From: Impatiens glandulifera
Taxonomy: Eukaryota; Streptophyta; Magnoliopsida; Ericales; Balsaminaceae
Reading direction: 5' to 3'
Assembly: GCF_907164915.1 (NCBI RefSeq)
Contig: NC_061862.1
Span: 125,807,641-125,871,640 of the forward strand
Length of the DNA: 64,000 bases
Position 1 is the stretch's first letter. The number at the start of each line of letters is the position of its first letter. Below the pieces are notes generated by a model that was not told the origin of the DNA, did not search any database, and was given only the letters and a program-made list of their open reading frames with translations. A program made the translations under genes and the position numbers. Positions 33,480 to 43,828 of the stretch are shown here, one piece after another.

Positions 33480-34215
33480 CGATTTCCTTCAAACCAATAT
33501 GCAATCCATGTTCATTTGAGATATTCTTCAACTTATTAAAAGGAAATTGAAGATATCTAAGAACGAACACGATTGTATATTAGTTAGAAGCACATTGGTT
33601 GAAGATCACAAGGAGAAACCAATTTCTCTGGTCACTTAACACATTCCTTACAGAATTTTCTCAATGATCATCAATCTTTTCTTCGAAATTTCCATCATCT
33701 TAATTAGTTAGAATGATTAATTAAAGATGTAGATTTCCAAGAAGATTCTGATTGTCTATTGATGAAATCACTTTTCCTAAACTATTGATATTCTTCAAAC
33801 CAACATGCTATTCGGGTTCATTTGAGATATTCTTCAATTTGTTAAAAAAAATTGAAGATATCTAAAAAGTACCCCATATCATGTTGGTTAGAAACTCATT
33901 GGTGGAAGATCATAAGGAGAAACCAATTCATGCAGTCACTTATCACGTCCCTTACAAAATTTTCTCAATGATCATTAATCTCTTATTTGAAATTTCAAAG
34001 AAGAGTTTAATTGTCTATTGATGAAACCACTTATCCAAAATTACTAATTTCCTTAAAAAAAATTTGCAATCCGGGTTCATTCGAGATAATCTTCAATTTT
34101 TTATAAGGAGATTGAAGATATCTAAGAAGAACCCGATTGAATATTGGTTAGAAGTTAATTGGTTGAAGATCACAAGGAGAAAACAATTCCTACAGTCACT
34201 TAGCATGTTCCTTAA
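33480..34215 (+). repeat. Three tandem ~280-bp units inside the CACTA fragment
   Basis: Each unit holds TTCATTTGAGATATTCTTCAA, AATTGAAGATATCTAA, ATTGGTTGAAGATCACAAGG and AGAAACCAATT, at about 33510, 33810 and 34075. They separate the two blocks of subterminal repeats. Confidence 0.75.
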
Positions 34216-36027
34216 AGATTGATTTTTTGAGAGAATGTGATGTTACACATTTGGAGATTGATTTTTTTTTGAAAAACACATAATTAACGAGATAATAAAA
34301 ATGATATGATATGGTGAAGGATTCAATGATTCTTTTGTTGATTCATAAGATGTAAACATTTACAAATAATAAAAATTATATGATGTCACAATTTTTCAAT
34401 ATTTATCAAATTTCTATAGTTAGAATGAATTGAATTTTCATTAAATTATCATCAGAGTTTGTATGATGAAAATATTTCTTTAATCAAACATTATTAACCA
34501 CGACATTAGGTAATGTCGTGGTTAATATGTGCACTTTAACCACGATATTATGTAATATCGTGGTTAATATGTATTCACCAAAAAACATTAACCACGACAT
34601 TAAGTAAAGCCTTGGTTAATGTATTTATTTATTAACTACGGTTTTACCTTAACACCATGGTTAATAATGTGAACCTACTGACAAATAAAACATTTTATTA
34701 GTTAACAGACATTAACCACGACGATATGGTAAAATCGTGGTTATTGTGTTTATTTATTAACCACGGTTCTACCATAACGTCGTGGTTAATAATGTGAACC
34801 TACTTAAAAACAAAATGTTTTCTTGGTTAACACACATTAACGTTGGTGTTAGGTAATACCGTGGTTATTGTGATAAGTTATTAACCATGGTTTTACCTAA
34901 CGTCGTGGTTAATAATGTGAACATCCTAGAAAATGAAATATTTTCTTGGTTAACACACATTAACAACGATGTTAGGTAAAGTCGTGGCTAATGTGTTTAT
35001 TTATTAACCATGGTTTAGTTAACGATGTTGTTAATAATGTGAACCTACTAGAAAACGAAAACTGTGGTTAATGTGGTTATTTATAAAACCATTGTTTTCC
35101 TCCTAAAGCCGACGTTAATAATCATTAAATGATTATTAATATCGGCACATAATAACGACGACATTAATTATTTTAAATATAAAACTGTGACTTCTTCTTT
35201 TTCCCTTCTTCTTTCCATCTTCCCCAATTCTGTCGTTCCCTTCTTCTTTCCCTCTTTGATGAATCTGTCGCCGATGTTACCTTCTTATGTCCCTACCTTT
35301 GATAATGCCACCACCGTTAAAGTCGTCCGCCGTCGATAATATCTACGCCGAAAGCCGCCCTTCATCCCTGCCGATCCGCCTCCCCCACCGCCAGGTAATA
35401 CGCATAGTTTAGATATGTGATTTAGGTTTAGTTTGGTAAGTTAGATATGTTTATATTAGTGATTTAAGTTTAGTTTGGCAAGTTAGATATGTTTAGATTA
35501 GTGATGTAGGTTGATAAGTTAGATATGTTGTTTTATTGATAGATTTAGGTTTCTTGATTTAGGTTGGGTTGATTTATTGATAGATTTAGGTTTTTTGATT
35601 TAGTTTGTTTGATTTAGGTTTTTATATTTAGGTTTTTATTATTGAATGATTTTGGTTAATTAATTTAGGTTGATTAATTTAGGTTTATTGATTTAGGTTG
35701 TTTGATTTGGTTGATTAATTTAGGTTGTTTTTATCTATGTTTGTTGATTGATTATTATTGTTTTTTAATTTCAATTTTACCGGTCGAAATCAACTAAGTA
35801 TCATCATTTGGTAAGTTCTAAAATTTGGCTATGATTAGGGTTCCATGTTTATAGAAATGACTTACTTGGATGGTTAGAGTTGCATGTTTAGAGAAATGAC
35901 TTCCTTGAATTGTGAGGGTTACATGTTTAGAGAAATGACTTCCTTGAATTGTTAAGGTTGCATGTTTAGAGAAATGACTTAAGCATATATTAATTTTGTT
36001 ATAATTGGTTGTTCATTTCTAGTTGAA

Positions 36028-36195
36028 ATGGAAGTCCCTGATAAACATTGGATGACTCTATCCCAATATGATCAAAAATATATCTTAGGGGTTAAAATAT
36101 TCATAGACTTCGCAATTATGTCTATTAATAGAATTTCAATTGCTTGTCCGTGTGTAAAATGTGCAAATCTAACCTACGAGAATAGACAGTGGTGA
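36028..36195 (+). pseudogene. CACTA transposase-associated domain, N-terminal fragment
   Basis: A 55-codon frame, MEVPDKHWMTLSQYDQKYI..., with the ACPCVKCAN cysteine motif typical of the N-terminal Transpos_assoc domain of plant En/Spm transposases. A splice acceptor TTTCTAG lies six bases upstream of the ATG. The frame ends at TGA 36193-36195, where the family usually has a second Trp (TGG to TGA), and coding resemblance continues past the stop for about 20 codons (NCVWNPSKLKK). It is then lost at the LTR boundary. Confidence 0.7.
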
Positions 36196-36278
36196 GATAT
36201 TATCTAATTGTGTTTGGAATCCATCAAAATTAAAAAAAAAATGTACTGTCATGGAGAAAAAAAATCTTTGAATGTAAG

Positions 36279-37960
36279 TGTTAGATTAAGTTAAATAAAG
36301 AAAAAGGAAAATTAATTAAAAGAGAAATAAATAATTAAGGAAAAATGTCTTAATAAGCTTAGGTGAATAAGTTTAAATCAATACGACATAGTTTTAATGA
36401 TGTGTTCATGTACAAAACTAAGTTGTTTAATTTTCTATGCGTATATACAGCTCAAGAGATGTATGCCTTCATTAGACGTGTTGTCTGAAGCAAGCGCGAG
36501 CAGACGTCTCACTTCATCAGAAATGTAGTTTAAAGAAGCGCGAATAGACGTCTCACTTCATTAGACGTGTAGTGTGAAGAAGTGCGAGCAGACGTCTCAT
36601 TTCATCAGACGTGTAGTTTGAACAAGCGCGAGCAGACGTCTCACTTCATCAGAAGTTTAGTCTAAAGAAGCGCGAGTACACGTTTCACTTCATTAGACGT
36701 GCAATCTGAAGAAGCGCGAGTAGACATCTTACTTCATCAGACGTGTTGTCTAAAGCAACACGAGTAGACGTCTCACTTCATCAGACATGTAGTTTAAAGA
36801 AGCGCGAACAGACGTCTCACTTCATTAGACGTGTAGTTTGAAGAAGTGCGAGCAAAAGTCTCACTTCATTAGATGTGCAGTTTGAACAAGCGCGAGCAGA
36901 CGCCTCACTTCATCATACGTGCAATCTGAAGAAGCGCGAGTACACATTTCACTTTATCAGACCTACAATCTAAAGAAGCGCGAGCAGATGTCTCACTTCA
37001 TTAAATGTGTAGTCTAAAGAAGCGCGATCAGACGTCTTTCTTTAGGAGATGTCTAAAGAAGTGCGCGAGCAGACTCCTTACTTCAGCAACCGTCTGAAGA
37101 AGTGCACGAGCAAACGCCTTGCTTCCGCTCATCTTATCAGCATAGCGAACAACATCCTTCGTTATCAACCGTCTTCCTAGTCAGCTCAGTACGCATAACC
37201 ACTTATCTTCCACGTAATCGAATATTACCCTAGGATGTCTTGTACCTTCCATTACACCACGATCTACCGAATATTCTCCAGTACAATCCGGTACGCCATG
37301 ATCCAACAAATATATTCTTTTGTACGTTTCCGTACACCTAGCATACGTCTAAAGGAAAGCTGACATGTATCTAATAGAAAGATTAGACCATTGTTGAGAA
37401 TTTAGTATAAATGGCGATCAAAATACAATGGCGAATCTCTCCATTTCTCTTAGTCTCTTTGATTAATTACACGAATTACGAACTGCTAAGTGTTGTGATT
37501 ACTCTTGCTCTAAGACTATTTTATAATTCACCTGCTGCTCTTTCTATGTGAAATTTCAGTACTATAAGTTGAATAGGTTTGTCTGTTCAATAGAGTGTTA
37601 ACTAGAAGTTCAGAAACAGACAGTTGTTAAGTTCTGTGTTTCTGACTGGGTTTGTGTAGTTATACGAATCAAAGTCTTCTAGTAAAAAAACCTTCTAGAA
37701 ACAGAAGAAGAAGTGACGTAAGAGTTTTATCTCCTAACATCCATAAAACTCCTTGTGTTATTTCATTTCTACACCTTCCAATCGTTTATCTACCGCTTCA
37801 AATCGAGCAAGCATTTTCGCACTTGAAGTCGTTCAAGATCTTGCAAAGATTTGTGAAGAATAGAAACAAATTTTTATCTCTAACAAAAATTGAATTGAAA
37901 GTATTTAAGTTGTCAACTATATTTAGACCCCCCTCTCTATAGTTGTCACCGATCCTAACA
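36279..37960 (+). repeat. 5' LTR of the Sirevirus-like element
   Basis: TGTTAGATTAAG at 36279, ending CACCGATCCTAACA at 37960 immediately before the primer site. The last 400 bp align to the ends of the LTRs at 58482-60102 (AAGTTGAATAG, GTTAACTAG, AAAGATTTGTGAAGAATAGA). A repeat array lies at 36464-37110. Confidence 0.82.
36464..37110 (+). repeat. ~45-bp array with hairpin units in the LTR
   Basis: About 14 units of TCATCAGACGTGTAGTCTGA, AGAAGCGCGAG and CAGACGTCTCACT. Each contains an inverted pair such as CAGAC...GTCTG extended by CTTCA / GAAG. Units vary but the pairing is usually kept. Confidence 0.85.
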
Positions 37961-37962
37961 AG

Positions 37963-37974
37963 TGGTATCAAAGT
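37963..37974 (+). promoter_or_regulatory. Primer binding site (tRNA-iMet-like, mutated)
   Basis: TGGTATCAAAGT, two bases after the LTR; it differs from TGGTATCAGAGC at two positions. Confidence 0.75.
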
Positions 37975-38087
37975 CAAGTTTTCTATTCTTAAGCAAAGCA
38001 AATTCCTAAATCATGTATATCCTAAACAAAATCTCAATGTTCTCAAAGGAAGACTACGACGATTGAAAAATCATAATGTAGGCTCAT

Positions 38088-38750
38088 ATGTCTGCTCTCG
38101 ATGATGACATGTGTTATGTCATCAACGATGGTCCAATGAAAACCATGAAGGCTAGTTCAGCCACAACCACTGATGGTGCTCCTAAGATAAAGGAGAAACC
38201 AAGTTCTAAGTGGACTACAGAAGAGAAGAGGAAGAATAACCTCGATAATATGACCAAATACATTCTGTACAAAACGCTGGACAAGAATATGTTCAACAAG
38301 ATAAAGTCATGCTTCTCTACCAAAGAAATTTGGGAGAGGCTAACTCAGTTGTGTGAGGGAAATGAACAAACCAAGGAAAACAAACTCATGGTTGCCACAC
38401 AACCATTCGACTACATCAAGATGCATCCCAGAGAGAAAATGAACGAGTTCAATGAAAGATTCAGTAGAATTATCGTTGAACTCTCCACTCTGAGAAAGAC
38501 ATATAGCAATAGAGAGGTTTCAATCAAAGTCATGAGAGCTCTTCCTAGAGAATGGGACATAAAGACGATGGCCATGAGGGAATCTAAAGACCTCAACAAG
38601 ATGGAATTGTATGATCTGTTCGCCGATCTGAAGGTCTATCAGTTTGAGATAAACTCAAGGAACGAAGAGGAGACATCCATATCATCCATCTTAACCAAGG
38701 CGCTAGTGACTACTGAGGAGCCACCTACCACTACACTGCGACTATTGTGA
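38088..38750 (+). CDS. Sirevirus-like gag (UBN2-type), N-terminally interrupted
   Basis: A 220-codon frame of the capsid-like protein. The alpha-helical gag core spans residues 40-195 (YILYKTLDKNMFNKIKSC, TKEIWERLTQLCEGNEQTKE, MNEFNERFSRIIVELSTL, VMRALPREWDIKTMAMRE). Coding resemblance starts earlier, near 38034 (MFSKEDYDD), but a Trp codon there is now TGA (38064-38066) and a Gln codon TAG (38076-38078), so the ATG at 38088 is not the original start. After the stop at 38748 resemblance continues, including a zinc knuckle reduced to CFNCDKLYAKS near 38895. It therefore does not encode the full gag. Confidence 0.75.
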   Translation: MSALDDDMCYVINDGPMKTMKASSATTTDGAPKIKEKPSSKWTTEEKRKNNLDNMTKYILYKTLDKNMFNKIKSCFSTKEIWERLTQLCEGNEQTKENKLMVATQPFDYIKMHPREKMNEFNERFSRIIVELSTLRKTYSNREVSIKVMRALPREWDIKTMAMRESKDLNKMELYDLFADLKVYQFEINSRNEEETSISSILTKALVTTEEPPTTTLRLL

Positions 38751-39143
38751 AGTCTGCTGAGCAGATCAACATCGGTGTCATAGCTCTCTTGGTCAAGAAG
38801 TTTGGTAAATTCATGAAGAAGACTCATTCTAACTAAAACTATTTAAATAATAATAATAATAATAATAAGAGTAATTATAAGGCTAACTTGAAGTGCTTTA
38901 ACTGTGACAAACTTTATGCAAAAAGTCAAAAAAGGATGTGAGGAAGAACAAGAAAGAATAAAAAATCTCTCATGGCTGAGGAAAACAAAAGCTAGAGCAA
39001 GTGGGCTAAGAGTGACTCAGACGACAACTCTTCAAGTGACAAAGATGATGAAGGCGTCAAATGTTTATGGAAAATGACGATAATGTATTTGACTTCTCTT
39101 TTGACGAGTTCACAAGAGTGATCTAACCACTACACTCAATGAC

Positions 39144-39743
39144 ATGGTCTTTGAGTACAAGAAGCTGTCAGACTCTTTTAATGAAATAATTTTGAAAAAC
39201 AAATATGACAATACCACCTATTCATCTCAAATCTCTAAACAAGAAGTTTTGAAAACAACCGAGCTCTCATCTAGGAAAGAGACGCTCAACGAAACAATTC
39301 AAAATCTTTCTACTAAAAACCAGAGGTTAACCTACGTGGTTAGTTCTTGGACGAAATATGGGGATGCAGTTAGACAGATGGTTAGTCAGCAACGGCCTGT
39401 CGGATGCAAATCCGGTTTAGGATTTGATAATGACAACCCAGACAAGTCCAATAAAAAGTTGAACCCAGTAAAATGTAAGCTTAAGGCCATAAACTTTGTC
39501 AAGGGACATTTAACTGATAGTGGAACTAATCATGGCTGTGATAACTTGACTTTAAAAGATGAGATAAAATATGTTAATCAAGCTTCAAGTTGTCTTAAGC
39601 CCAAGAAGAGGGAAGCCAGCAAGTCTGGCAAGCAAAAACTTGATATAAAGTTAAGAAGTTATTCTCAAAACTCATCCACTAAATCTAAGGTATCAACAAC
39701 AGGCAGAAAAAAATCTGCCAAACCAAAATCTTATCTTTATTAA
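39144..39743 (+). pseudogene. Gag-pol linker region with coiled-coil frame
   Basis: A 199-codon Lys/Ser-rich frame between the zinc-knuckle remnant and the protease. It reads like the C-terminal gag extension of Sireviruses (heptad-like NETIQNLSTKNQRL, then VSSWTKYGDAVRQMVSQQRP). It would join to gag by frame changes near 38940 and 39120. No independent function is implied. Confidence 0.6.
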
Positions 39744-39889
39744 CTATACAAAATGGGAGATCCATCAAGACAACCCAAATATGAATCCCCAAGGGACTGA
39801 TCAACCACAGACCCAAGTGAATATGGGTACCAACTCTGTAAATATGTTTATTTGTAGGTAAATTAGGTTAGCTTCTTTGAGGAATCTGT

Positions 39890-42800
39890 TTGGTACCTAG
39901 ACAGTGGATGCTCCAGACACATGACAGGTGACAAGCAACAGTTGACCGACATAACCAAAAGCTTAGGACCTAATATCACTTTTGGTGATAACAACAAAGG
40001 TAAAACCATGGGTAAAGGTAAGATTATTCATGGTAACCTCACTATCAAAGATGTGCTGCTAGTAGAAAGCTTGTGCTATAACCTGATCAGTATTAACCAG
40101 ATGTGTGACAATGGATATACTATTGATTTTCAAAAACATGCATGCTTAATTAAACATCATCAAGGTAACACTCTACTAATAGGAAACAACGTAGGAAATT
40201 CTTACAAAATGAACTGAAAAAATAAGACGTCTAATCCTTTATGCATGATAGCAAAAAATGATCAAAACTGACTATGGAATAAAAGATTAAACCATCTTAA
40301 TTTTAAAACTATTAACAACCTTTATTCAAAAAATTTAGTTTCTAGAATACCTAAACTTAAGTTTTCAAAATATAAGATATGTCATGCTTGTCAGATGGGC
40401 AAACAGGTCAGATCAACTTTCAAAAACAAAGGGAATATCCAATCTGACAGGTGTCTAGAGTTATTGCACATTGATCTGTTTGGTCCAATCTCAATCACCA
40501 ATTTATGGGGAATGAGATACACCCTTTTCATTATTGATTATTATTTTATATTTATTTCAGTTATATTTTTGAAATTTAAGGATAAGTCTGCTGAAAATCT
40601 AATAAAGATCCTTAGAAGGCTTCAAAATGAAAAAATCTTTAAGTATCATAAAGATAATAAGTGATAGAGGAACCGAGTTCACCAACAAAACTTTGTCTTC
40701 CTTCCTTGAGGAGTCTGGTATTAGACACGACTTGTTTAGTGCTAGAACTCCATAATAAAATGGTGTTTCTGAAAGGAGGAACAAGACACTAAAGGAAGCA
40801 GCAAAGTTTATGCTAGCTGACTCAGGTGTCTCTCAAAGACTTTGGGCAGAAGCTATAAACACAATATGTTATACATAAAATAGGTCAATGATCATTAAAC
40901 GTATTAATAAAACACCTTATGAAATTTTTTATGGAAAAACTCCTAAAATTTCATATTTTAGGATATTTGGATGTAAGTGTTTTATTCATAACAATGAGAA
41001 AAAATTATTTGACTACTTTTGACGCTAAAGAAGATGCTGGAATTATGTTAAGCAATTCTTCAGTTAGTAAAGCTTATAGAGTGTATAATAAACAAACTCT
41101 AACTGTTGAAGAATCTTTCTATATTGTCTTTGATGAATCTGTTGAAAGCAATTCTAACGAAATCATTCAAGTTGCTAACAGGATGGAGGCTGCTACTCTT
41201 TAATCTACTCTTTAATCTGAGAGTGATGATGAAGTTCCAGTAAACAGAAATAGCACTTCTGAACACACGGCTAATCCGGTTGACATTCAACCAGACGACC
41301 AAACTATAAGTCAATAGGTTGCTAACAGTACGGACGTTGTAGAGCCATCTGACCAAACGTCTAACCTTTTGGTACTGAACTTAAAATGGAATAAAAATCA
41401 TCCATTTGAACAAATAATAGGTAATCCTAATGCACATCTTAGGACAAGTAAACAATTAATAGATGAATTTGCAAACTCTACTTTTATCTCTCAAATTGAG
41501 CCTAGGAAAATCGATGAAGCCTTGCTTGATCCAGATTAGATCAATGCTATGCAAGAGGAGCTAAATCAATTTGAAAGAAACAAAGTGTGACATCTTACTC
41601 CAAGACCGAATGATCAATCAGTTATTGGAACAAGATGATTTTTAGAAATAAGCTAAGTAAAGATGGATTAGTTATGAGAAAAAAAAACCCGATTAGTAGT
41701 TCAAGGATATCGGTAAGAGGAAGGAGTTGACTTTGAGGAGTCATTCACCCATGTGGCTAGACTTGAAGCTATCAGAATCTTCATATCTTATGCAATATTT
41801 AAAATGTTTAAAGTTTATCAAATGGATGTTAAAAATGTTTTTCTTAATGGTCTATTAAATGAAGATGTGTATGTTGAACAACCTCCTAGTTTTCAAAATT
41901 ATTCTTTTTTCCTCATCAAATCTTTAACAAGGATAAAGCTTTATATGGTCTTAAGCAAGCTCCTAGATCTTGGTATGAGACTTTGACTAACTTTTTATTT
42001 GAGCATGATTTTATCATTGGAACAGTAGATAAAACACTCTTCAGATTTACTAAAGATTCACATATATTGCTTGTTCAAATCTATGTGGATGACATCATAT
42101 TTGGGTTAACTAACCCTAAACTATGTGTGAAATTCTCTAAGTAGATTCAGGACAAATTTGAGATGAGCATGATGGATGAGCTGACGTTTTTCCTTGGTCT
42201 TTAAGTTCGACAACATGAAGATGACATATTCATCAATTAGGCGAAGTATACTAGGGAGCTGCTAAAGAAGTTTGGCATGGAGAGCTGCTCAAATGCCTCA
42301 ACACCCATGAACTCATCCAGAAAGCTGGACAAGGATGAAGATGACCAGTCTGTCGACATCACTGCTTATCGAGGAATCATCGGTTCATTGCTATATCTAA
42401 TAGCCAATCGACCATACATCTTGTTTGTTGTCGGCATCTACAGAAGATTATAGACTAATCCTAAACAATCTCATTATGTTGCTGCTAAGCGTATTATGAA
42501 ATATTTAAAGGGAACTCAAAATGTGGGACTGTGGTATCCGAATGATTCCAGTTTCAATTTAATCAGCTATTCTGATATAGACTATACATGTTGCAAAATC
42601 GATCGGAAGAGCACTAGTGGAACTTATAAGTTCCTTAGTGATCGTCTGATCTCATGGTTTTGCAAGAAGCAGACATCTATCGCCACTTCTATAGTAGAAG
42701 CAGCATATTTTGTCGTAGGCAGTTGTTGTGCTCAATTGCTGTGGGTTCAAGAGTAGTTGAGAGATTTTTGCATTCAAGAAGACGAGTCTCCTATCTTTTA

Positions 42801-43020
42801 CGACAAAACTAGTGTTATATCGATCACATATAATCCGGTGTTGCATTCTAGAACAAAGCGTATCGACATCAGACATCATTTCATCTGGGATCATGTTGCT
42901 CAGAAACATATTCGACAGGAATATGTCCCAACGGATCAACAAATGACCGACATCTTCACGAAGCCACTCCCCAAGACTAAGTTTTCTTAATTTAGAAATG
43001 TTTTGGATCTTTTTGATCTA
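39890..43020 (+). pseudogene. Sirevirus-like pol, interrupted
   Basis: Protease: WYLDSGCSRHMTGD at 39893. GAG-pre-integrase: LNFKTINNLYSKN and CHACQMGKQ (40300-40410). Integrase core: LELLHIDLFGPISI (40455) and a later NGVSERRNKTLKEAAKFM-type stretch (40755-40815). Reverse transcriptase: [13 protein letters not shown] (41815), LVQIYVDDIIFG (42070), then a MSMMDELTFFLG-like segment (42165). RNase H: SDIDYTCCKIDRKSTSG (42570), ATSIVEAAY, IDIRHHFIWDH and TDIFTKPLPKTKF ending near 42987. At least a dozen stops and shifts occur (40250, 40663, 40752, 40876, 41214, 41537, 41590, 42142, 42202, 42236, 42754, 42988). Many are CAG or CAA to TAG or TAA, or TGG to TAG or TGA. Confidence 0.88.
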
Positions 43021-43048
43021 AATTAATTTAATTACGTATGCACAAATT

Positions 43049-43060
43049 GAGGGGGAAATT
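43049..43060 (+). promoter_or_regulatory. Candidate polypurine tract
   Basis: GAGGGGGAAATT directly before TGTTGATAAG. In most copia elements this would mark the 3' LTR, but the following bases do not align with the start of the 5' LTR. Confidence 0.5.
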
Positions 43061-43828
43061 TGTTGATAAGTTGACTGGACAGACGTGTTAAGACGGATGT
43101 CTCAAATTGTGTTGAACAGATTAGTCGTCTGAAGACATTGTATATCAGACGGGTTGTGTTTAAGTAGCTTCCATTTTAAATTTGGTCAGACGCTAAGATG
43201 TGAGGCAGATGTCTGCTGATACGCCTATTGCTATGACTCAGCAGACGTCTTCAGAACATACGTCTTACTTAGCTTAAACGCAAGGTATGCAGATAGCACA
43301 GATAGGTGTCTGTCTACAAGTGTCCTTCAGACGCCTCATTTTAAGACGAGTGGAACAGTTGTCCAAATTGATTAATGCACTGTCATTTTATCTTCCCTTT
43401 CAGAAAGTAAAACGGTCACATTTCGAAATATTTGGAGGGAAAATATTTATGAGATTAGATAAAATCTTATAAATATCCTTAAATAACGAATAACATGAAG
43501 ACACGTGTCTATCATTGTTAAAAATGTGACATATACATCTGACGGCTCATTACCACATGCATTATTTTTAATGATGACTTTTATGTTTATTTTAATGACG
43601 TGTTTTAATGATGGCTTTTAAAATCGTCTTTATTTTAAATAATGACGGTTTATTTCAATGATGTCTTTTGACATGTGTTGAGTCTATAAAAGAGTGCCTT
43701 GAATGCCTAAAAAATCTCATACTTTCTTTGAGTTTTCTAAATCCCAAAAAATCCCTCTTTCGTTTCTCTAAAAAAAACATCTTCTTCATTGTTTATTCTC
43801 TAAACCATAAGATGACTAAGAAATAGTT
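43061..43828 (+). other. Non-coding spacer with promoter-like end, between pol and the extra ORF
   Basis: It begins TGTTGATAAGTTGACTGG and contains scattered CAGACGTCT words like those of the LTR array, but not in tandem. Further on, ATGACGT/ATGATG words alternate (43560-43670). TATAAAAGAGTG at 43687 with a CT-rich leader after it looks like a promoter for the downstream frame. Confidence 0.45.

Larger units (their letters stand above)
33170..36278 (+). mobile_element. CACTA (En/Spm) transposon fragment, interrupted by a copia element
   Basis: Subterminal repeats with the core ATTAACCACGAC / GTCGTGGTTAAT in both orientations fill 33185-33440 and 34490-35170. A CT-rich leader and possible exon with donor CCGCCAG|GTAATA follow (35200-35400). 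A transposase-associated exon starts at 36028. The right part is cut off by the LTR starting at 36279, and the remainder of the element was not found. Assignment is from the subterminal pattern and the transposase domain. Confidence 0.65.

Noticed and set aside
36464..37110. Possible CRISPR-like array of short repeats
   Set aside because: Units abut without unique spacers and the DNA is a plant LTR.
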